This document shows, in pieces, positions 22,364 through 27,618 of a stretch of 27,618 nt of DNA. Within the stretch, counting starts at the first letter, position 1. Each line of letters begins with the position of its first letter. The notes beneath the pieces are model-generated. The model was not told where the DNA came from. It worked only from the letters and a program-made list of their open reading frames with translations, and made no database searches. The translations under genes were made by a program, and so were the position numbers. This DNA is from a virus, in IMG/VR virus record IMGVR_UViG_3300034068_000576, positions 1 to 27,618 of that record. One strand, written 5' to 3'.

Positions 22364-23185
22364 TCAATCTCCAGTTGGGGCTAGCAAATCGTTCGCAGCC
22401 CACGTTGGGATACGAATCTCATAGATGTCATCGGCATTCCAACCCTTGGTTGGATTCATTTCAAACTCACGGTACATATCACACAGTTCCGGGATGCGTC
22501 CGGCTGCAACATCAAGTCCATCGAGGTGCAACCCGGCGCACATGACGGCGTGTGGTGCAGACTTCTCTACCACTATCAGGATTACATTGTGGACTTCCTT
22601 ACCTGCCTTGCGCAGGCACTCACGGTAGAACGCAAACTGCGTCCAGTACCCAAAGTTCCACGCCGCCTTAGCAAACTCCTGCGGACTGGCGATACCACTG
22701 TGCGTCTTGATGTCAATGATTGTGCCAGTGCTTTCGCTCCATCCATCAAGTCGAGCCTTGCACTGCACACCATGCATCTCACCCGTGAGAGTGACTTCCA
22801 CATGATCAGCGCAAGACGCAATCAACTGACGCGCAGCAGTGTGTTGTTTGATGGACGCAACCATCGCGTCAACCTGATTGGCTTCGTCACAGGTGAGCAG
22901 GGTGCGACCAACGTTGATGGACGCAAACGATTCCCACTCTTCTTTGCCTGCCTTGGTGCGCTTGTCCACTTGCGGTGCGACCGCGAAGTCTTGCTCGTAT
23001 GCACTAGGGGTGAGGATGGCACTGTGCAATGCGCGACCCAAACGGAAAGCGGGGGTGTCCTCGCGTTCCTCCCGGCTCGCAGTCAGGTGCATCGGGGTAG
23101 CCTTGTCAAGAACTTTCAGAGCACTTGCGCTCATCAAATTCCATGAGTGATAGTCCGCTTCGGGGACTCCCAGTTGAATCTTCAT
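22364..23185 (-). CDS. RecE-like PD-(D/E)XK exonuclease
   Basis: The ATG at 23185 follows ACTGGAGATACGAC, giving 273 residues. An open extension upstream, which would run through the promoter, is rejected. PD-(D/E)XK motifs: FRLGRALHSAIL with His54, RLDGW with Asp147, IIDIKTHS with Asp158 and Lys160, and the helix YWTQFAFYRECL with Gln183 and Tyr187. This fits exodeoxyribonuclease VIII-type proteins, which resect double-stranded ends 5' to 3' and hand single strands to an annealing protein. It is first in the recombination operon, directly behind a promoter. Confidence 0.82.
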   Translation of the reverse strand: MKIQLGVPEADYHSWNLMSASALKVLDKATPMHLTASREEREDTPAFRLGRALHSAILTPSAYEQDFAVAPQVDKRTKAGKEEWESFASINVGRTLLTCDEANQVDAMVASIKQHTAARQLIASCADHVEVTLTGEMHGVQCKARLDGWSESTGTIIDIKTHSGIASPQEFAKAAWNFGYWTQFAFYRECLRKAGKEVHNVILIVVEKSAPHAVMCAGLHLDGLDVAAGRIPELCDMYREFEMNPTKGWNADDIYEIRIPTWAANDLLAPTGD

Positions 23186-23202
23186 GTCGTATCTCCAGTT
23201 GG

Positions 23203-23220
23203 CGCAGCGGAATTGCTGCG
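23203..23220 (-). promoter_or_regulatory. leader hairpin before the exonuclease start
   Basis: CGCAGC (23203-23208) pairs with GCTGCG (23215-23220) around six bases, just upstream of the ACTGGAGATACGAC start sequence. The arrangement stem-loop then start-associated sequence repeats that of the plus operon, although the stem sequence is unrelated. Confidence 0.5.
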
Positions 23221-23228
23221 GTGAGTGG

Positions 23229-23257
23229 AGGGTAACAGACTGTAGACTGTGTGTCAA
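23229..23257 (-). promoter_or_regulatory. promoter of the recombination operon
   Basis: TTGACA (minus strand, 23252-23257), a 17-base spacer and TACCCT (23229-23234) lie behind a terminator and 44 bases before the exonuclease start. The -10 box is weak, which may imply activation. The spacer region holds ACAGACTGTAGACT on the plus strand, a near copy of the motif in the promoter at 15964-15992. Confidence 0.5.
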
Positions 23258-23278
23258 TAGACTATCTACAAAGTTTCC

Positions 23279-23321
23279 AAAAATAAAAACCCGGCGCGGA
23301 TCTTTCAATCAACACGCCGGG
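23279..23321 (-). terminator. intrinsic terminator
   Basis: CCCGGCG pairs with CGCCGGG (23315-23321 with 23290-23296) around a larger loop, followed in the minus transcript by TTTTTATTTTT. It separates the virion transcript and the candidate small RNA from the recombination promoter just downstream. Confidence 0.82.
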
Positions 23322-23419
23322 CTTCCGGGGGCTAAAGAGTCCCACCCCGAAAGGTGGGACTTGCGTGTGCAAGCAACGACTGGATGGCGTATGCTCGCAG
23401 ATGGATTAAATCATCACGC
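23279..23419 (-). ncRNA. candidate small RNA, about 140 bases
   Basis: A promoter (23426-23454) and the terminator at 23279-23321 bracket a stretch with no open frame of note. The transcript would hold a CUUGC/GCAAG hairpin with ACAC loop (23360-23373), a 9-bp AGUCCCACC/GGUGGGACU hairpin (23338-23361, an alternative to the first at two bases) and the terminator stem. No known RNA family is recognised. It could regulate phage or host mRNAs, or be only the leader-less tail of the virion transcript. Confidence 0.5.
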
Positions 23420-23425
23420 GCTCAT

Positions 23426-23454
23426 ATCCTAGCGCAACGTGGCTCGCGGGTCAA
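23426..23454 (-). promoter_or_regulatory. promoter of the candidate small RNA
   Basis: On the minus strand, TTGACC (23449-23454), a 17-base spacer and TAGGAT (23426-23431) fit sigma70 spacing with one or two changes per box. The predicted start is near 23419. Confidence 0.6.
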
Positions 23455-23823
23455 GGATATTGCAACATTCTCCGGCGCGGTAGGGGGAAATCAGTGTAGT
23501 CGTGGAAGGTGACCCTAATCCACGCTTGCCATACTTTAGCAACGCTCGTACACAAGCGAAGCGGATGTCCTACTGAACATCGAAATGGTGCAACTTGTGT
23601 CGTTCACGATTCGCGGCTCCGCGCAGGCTGAACGGCAACCCCGCAAGGGGTCATTCTCTCAACGCTCACCACGCAGACTGGTACACGAATCTCAAGGCTG
23701 TGCCGGGGTGCGGGGGGTGCAGCCCCCTGCATAACCCATCAATGAAATTGACCACCGGAGGTGTCAAGTCGCGAAGCGAAAAAACTTCTTGCGATCAACC
23801 TGAAAAATTTCAATTCGTTGTGC
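23455..23823. other. non-coding stretch, no gene seen
   Basis: No supported open frame. Visible items: a near-palindrome TTGACCACCGGAGGTGTCAA (23748-23767); a small ACCCC/GGGGT hairpin (23638-23651); and a GGGGG/CCCCC self-pairing block (about 23711-23727). No clear terminator follows the giant virion gene before 23321. It may be the 3' untranslated part of that transcript or hold further control elements. Confidence 0.5.
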
Positions 23824-26800
23824 TTAGTTGGAGCGCAGTTTCTCAAGCGACTTTCTCTTTCGCTCCATTGAATCCAACAATTTTTCACGCGGAGTTTTTT
23901 GAACTTTGGCTGCTGACTCACCAAGTTCAAGCGACCGCATGACCAATCGATACAGTGGATAGAACGGGATGCCGCCGTACTGGAGCGTGGCAAGACTGCC
24001 ACCAATGACGGCTTGCATCATGTCTGTTGTCGTTGAATCTTTTCTCAACGCATCCTTTGCTTCATTGACTAAGTCTTGTGCTGGGCTACCAATCAATGGT
24101 GAGATTAAGAATCTTCTGTACACAATTGATGACAATGCATTCGCGAACATGATTCCCATGTAGCCCATCGTGACTGACATCACATCACTTGCTAGTTGGG
24201 TTGGCACTGATACCAGTGTGTTCTCCCACCATGCTTTGTTGACTGCTTTCTTTTCTTCTTCATCATCGCCTGCACCAATCATTCCTGCAAACAGACTGAT
24301 GACCTTTGCTGTGACAATCGTTGACAAGGAAGAGATGGTTGTACCTGACACGATATTGCCACCGACTGCAAACGCGGTGCGTGTGCGATTGCCTGACAGC
24401 ACTGCTCGCCTGATCTGATTGCGAGCCTTCAATGGATCGCTTGAGAATGGGAACAGCAAACGCCATCCGGCATTGCCATCTGTTCGACTAGTCGCAGCAA
24501 AGAAAGAATCGTCAAACTCATCGCTGGCATTTTGCGTCTTGCGGAAGTCACGCTCTGCACGGTTTGATGCTTCGGTCAATGCATCCGTACCAGTCAACAG
24601 TCCCTCGTCTTCAACCTCTGCAAGCCGAGCCTCGACCGCCGCAAGCATAATCTGTTCGTCAGCGTAACGAAGCATATCTACCACTGCTGATAAGCCCATT
24701 ACTCCTGCGCGGTTGACATCACGCGCAGCATTAATTGCATCCGTGATCTTTCCTGCCGCCAAGTTGTTGCCAGTTGCCCGAAGATTGTCACGCACCGCAG
24801 TCAAAGCATTGCCTAGTTGAGCACGATCTGAATCACCAAGTGCTCCGCTAAAGATTGACTTCATCTGCATCTGGTGACGGCGCGAGAAGTAACCATTCAC
24901 CAAATGGATCTGGTCAATGCGACCACTCCAAGTACCGGGGGTGCGAGCGTATCGAGCAGCGCGAGCAGTACCACGCGTCCACAGCGATAGCGGTATCTCT
25001 GATGACAATCGGATTGTGCCACCAACAAGAACCTTTGCAATGGTGCTTGGGTTCATCGCCAACTTTGCGCCAGTCACGTTGCTTGTAAGTTTGTCGATGA
25101 TGCTTGGCTTGGTTCGTGACGTTGCACCAACACCATTACTAAAGATTGATCGAACACCACTGGCTGTGCCTGATCCAAGTTGATCATCAATACCCTTGAC
25201 TACCTTGGGATCGTTGAGCACAGTGATTGCATCCCGATACGGCTGCGCCATGTGGATCATGTCGAGCGCAACCTGCATATGCCGATCCATTGTCTGCACC
25301 ATGTCGGTGTAGATCAACGGCGCAAAGCCACCAGTACGGGCATTTGCAAACCCGACAGCAGTAAGCGCACCACGAACAGCCGCACCAGCAGCAGCGGAAA
25401 GGTCTACCTTCTCTCCACCAGCCGCATCCTGATTGCGAATGCGTGGGTAGTAACGAGTAACAATTGGTGGCTGATCGCCCGTCACTTCCCAAATCGCCTG
25501 CATGGCTCGATCACGGATCTGCGTTTCCAGTATGTCCTTCATCCGCTCAATCAAATCACGCTGTCCAACTGTAAGGTTGGCGCGTAGGTTGCGGATGTCA
25601 TCACCCGATGGATACAACGTCAGAGTAGTAGAGGTTTCATTGAACTGAATGCCTTGCTTGCCTGCATTGGTTCCGTCAAACAACGCCAATGTCTCTTCGT
25701 CCATCGCCGCAATCGACATGGCAATGCCAAGCGGGATGGTGACATCCTGACCGCCAAGCGACACCGTCACCAGTTCAGTCGAGCCATCACCATAGCCGCC
25801 GTTCTTCAAGCGGTAATCATCCACGCCTTCGTAACCAGCCGCTATCAGCGCAGGCTCAAGATCACGCATGATGCGAGCGTGTTCCAATGCCGCCTCACCC
25901 TTGCCTTCCTGAGCGAGGCGAAGCAACTCGTCAATCACCCCGTCCTCTTTACCTTCTAGTTCCAAAGCCAAGGTGTAGATGTCAGAGTTTGCACGGCTGA
26001 TCTTGGACAACACTGACAAGCGAGCAGCCTGATCAGCGCGAGCGCGAGCCGCGATCACACGCCGACCCGCCATGTTCGCCATAAGTCGCTGAGTCAAATC
26101 AGCGTAACGGGCAATTCGTTGGTCGCGTTCCGCTATGAACTCAGCACGGTCAATGTCATACAGCGCGACTGCATTCTCAACCTTGGTCTGCGCATCCAAC
26201 ACACGTGAGTACAAGTCAATCGCTCCAGATAGGGTGACTGGACTTCCCTTCGCAGTGACCACCTTCGCCTGCCGCTTGCGGTTGTTCGCATCGCGCAGTA
26301 CTACGTTGGCTTCATACAGCAATGTAACAATCTGTTTACGGGCAGACACCTTCATGCCGCGCTTGTTCAATCGCTTTGCGGTGCGAGCAATGACCTTCAG
26401 CCCTGCGGTTGCCTCTGCATTGATGGCAATGCGCACTGCTTCAATGGCAACGCGGTTCGCCTGCGCAACTGTAGTAGCAGTAGCGGCACGGTTGGCAAGT
26501 GTGCCACGCAGGTTCGCTGGGATGGACAGCAATGCTTCGGACGTAATCTTGCGGATGATTCGATTGCGCTCCGCAACATCATCGAGCCGGGTGTTCATCA
26601 ACTCACGCAGGTTGAACAACTGGTTCTGCAAGGTGTCTTCGCGCTTGCGCATCTTCGCAAGGATCTGTGCGCGACCCTGCATAATGCCCTGCATACGACC
26701 CTTGTTCAGACCCATCGAGTACGCAAAGTTCACTGCTCGTTGAGCAGCGCGAGCATCACTACGGACAGTGGCTTTAAGTTCACGGACGCGGCGGACAGAG

Positions 26801-27618
26801 ATGTCGAGCAGCGATTCAACACGGGCAAGGCGCGTCATCTCTGGCTTCAGTGCCTGTTGACCTGCCACTTGACCTGCAACCAGCCCCTCCCTGCGACCGA
26901 TCCGGTATGCCCAGTCAATGGCGCGTTGGCTAGCAAACTTCTGGAACCGCTCAGACTTCTGAAGTTCCTTCAGTTTCTCTTCTGCCTGCTGACCGCGCTC
27001 AAGATCAGTCTGTACCGCCTGCTGTCCGGCAACCTGACCTGCAACTAGTCCTTCGTTGCGACCAATTGCATACGCCCAGTTGATGGCACGTTGTGCTGTG
27101 GCTTCGGCATTTGCCAGCGCAGTGTTGAGCGCATCGCGCTGTTCCTTGGTAGCAGTCCGCTCTTCAGCAATTGATTTCTTGGCAGCGGCAACGGCATCTC
27201 GCGTAGTCGTGATCTGTTCTTCAAGTGATGCAATGGTTTCGGCTGCTGACTGTTGCTCTTCAATTGCCAGTTGAGTCTGGGTTTGCAGACGCGCCTTGGC
27301 ACGGTTGACCTGACCAAGCCGCTGATCAGCGAGCATGGTCATGGCGTTTAGCCTGCGCTCTAGTTTGCGCACCTCGCTCAGTGCGTTGACGCGCTGCGCG
27401 GCAGTCTGTAGATCAGCAGTGCGCTTGGACTTCTCGACAGCAGCGGGTGTGCCGCCAGCAATCTGCTTCTTTAGTTTGTCGATCTTGTCTTTGAGATCAA
27501 GGATCTCATCGTAGTCAGCAACGCCAGCCTCGATGATGAGTGCCTGCTCACGCGGCGATAGATCCTTCATCACCTCTGCTTGGGCAGCACGGCGTTCGGC
27601 TTGCATCTTCTGGAATGC
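23824..27618 (-). CDS. giant virion/ejection-type protein, N-terminus outside the window
   Basis: At least 1260 residues; the frame stays open to the right edge (codons before the Met at 27606 read on), so the true start is probably outside. It has a coiled coil (about 30-165), three repeats of QRAI-WAY-IGR-EGLVAGQVAGQQA type (171-314), long helical stretches, a mid-protein RYYPRIRN segment typical of large phage polyvalent or internal virion proteins, and hydrophobic stretches near 1090-1112, 1144-1170 and 1197-1220. The protein ends in a basic tail. This pattern fits proteins stored in the capsid and injected to form a DNA channel. No protease, lysozyme or polymerase motif was seen in the visible part. 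Confidence 0.68.
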   Translation of the reverse strand, partial: AFQKMQAERRAAQAEVMKDLSPREQALIIEAGVADYDEILDLKDKIDKLKKQIAGGTPAAVEKSKRTADLQTAAQRVNALSEVRKLERRLNAMTMLADQRLGQVNRAKARLQTQTQLAIEEQQSAAETIASLEEQITTTRDAVAAAKKSIAEERTATKEQRDALNTALANAEATAQRAINWAYAIGRNEGLVAGQVAGQQAVQTDLERGQQAEEKLKELQKSERFQKFASQRAIDWAYRIGRREGLVAGQVAGQQALKPEMTRLARVESLLDISVRRVRELKATVRSDARAAQRAVNFAYSMGLNKGRMQGIMQGRAQILAKMRKREDTLQNQLFNLRELMNTRLDDVAERNRIIRKITSEALLSIPANLRGTLANRAATATTVAQANRVAIEAVRIAINAEATAGLKVIARTAKRLNKRGMKVSARKQIVTLLYEANVVLRDANNRKRQAKVVTAKGSPVTLSGAIDLYSRVLDAQTKVENAVALYDIDRAEFIAERDQRIARYADLTQRLMANMAGRRVIAARARADQAARLSVLSKISRANSDIYTLALELEGKEDGVIDELLRLAQEGKGEAALEHARIMRDLEPALIAAGYEGVDDYRLKNGGYGDGSTELVTVSLGGQDVTIPLGIAMSIAAMDEETLALFDGTNAGKQGIQFNETSTTLTLYPSGDDIRNLRANLTVGQRDLIERMKDILETQIRDRAMQAIWEVTGDQPPIVTRYYPRIRNQDAAGGEKVDLSAAAGAAVRGALTAVGFANARTGGFAPLIYTDMVQTMDRHMQVALDMIHMAQPYRDAITVLNDPKVVKGIDDQLGSGTASGVRSIFSNGVGATSRTKPSIIDKLTSNVTGAKLAMNPSTIAKVLVGGTIRLSSEIPLSLWTRGTARAARYARTPGTWSGRIDQIHLVNGYFSRRHQMQMKSIFSGALGDSDRAQLGNALTAVRDNLRATGNNLAAGKITDAINAARDVNRAGVMGLSAVVDMLRYADEQIMLAAVEARLAEVEDEGLLTGTDALTEASNRAERDFRKTQNASDEFDDSFFAATSRTDGNAGWRLLFPFSSDPLKARNQIRRAVLSGNRTRTAFAVGGNIVSGTTISSLSTIVTAKVISLFAGMIGAGDDEEEKKAVNKAWWENTLVSVPTQLASDVMSVTMGYMGIMFANALSSIVYRRFLISPLIGSPAQDLVNEAKDALRKDSTTTDMMQAVIGGSLATLQYGGIPFYPLYRLVMRSLELGESAAKVQKTPREKLLDSMERKRKSLEKLRSN
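26665..27096 (-). repeat. three copies of a glycine-spaced repeat in the giant protein
   Basis: Copies at residues 171-198, 227-252 and 289-314 (27096-27013, 26928-26851, 26742-26665) share AQRA, then WAY or FAY, then G and a series of glycines four apart (G-x3-G-x3-G). Copies 1 and 2 are nearly identical in protein and similar in DNA; copy 3 is diverged. They are separated by coiled-coil stretches. Confidence 0.75.

Noticed and set aside
23186-23308. 41-codon N-terminal extension of the exonuclease
   Set aside because: It would cover the leader hairpin, promoter and A-rich terminator tail; the ATG at 23185 has the conserved start sequence and begins the conserved domain.
23455-23823. A tRNA or other known structured RNA in the gap
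   Set aside because: No cloverleaf with T-arm GTTC and matching acceptor stem could be found on either strand.
23595-23942. Plus-strand frame of 115 codons
   Set aside because: Its second half is antisense to the giant virion gene and it has no ribosome site.

Overview
The window reads as part of a tailed bacteriophage genome (Caudoviricetes). Evidence is a complete packaging and head block (TerS, TerL, portal, scaffold, major capsid, adaptor), fibre-like proteins, an early block of small ORFs, and a recombination block. A 590-residue portal, a separate scaffold and a giant coiled-coil virion protein suggest podovirus-like morphology. A lipobox protein next to a membrane-plus-coil protein suggests a two-membrane host. 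Morphology and host are inferences. I saw no integrase, immunity genes, DNA polymerase, RNA polymerase or tRNA, so lifestyle is undecided.

Layout. (1) 14131 down to 1, minus strand: TerS, TerL, six small ORFs (four of them tiny basic proteins), portal, a zinc-ribbon-like protein without cysteines, scaffold, major capsid, a decoration-like protein, adaptor, a beta-rich protein, a LamG-type fibre protein, an SGNH-hydrolase fibre protein, two membrane proteins that look like lysis genes, and the start of one more gene at the left edge. Most neighbours touch or overlap by 1-4 bases. (2) 14132-14337: divergent control region with a sigma70-like promoter and an 18-bp perfect palindrome. (3) 14338-18989, plus strand: eleven early genes, mostly unknown, with one DUF932 protein and one exported protein; it ends at a strong terminator (19011-19050). 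Five gaps carry a covarying stem-loop. (4) 23185 down to 19052, minus strand: RecE-like exonuclease, ERF annealing protein, small DNA-binding candidates and a RusA-type resolvase. (5) 23186-23823: no protein gene; it holds a promoter for the recombination block, a terminator, and a likely small RNA with its own promoter. (6) 23824 to the right edge, minus strand: C-terminal part of a giant virion protein.

How it fits. The two early blocks converge at 19011-19052. Exonuclease, ERF and RusA form a plausible recombination pathway. The virion block follows packaging, head, adaptor, fibre, lysis order. The most unusual material is non-coding: the five-copy stem-loop with a conserved ACTGGAGAT start-associated sequence, the candidate small RNA, and an operator-like motif shared by promoters on opposite strands. 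The most unusual protein observation is that the decoration-like protein beside the capsid gene is also the N-terminal domain of the SGNH fibre, which suggests a head-attached fibre.
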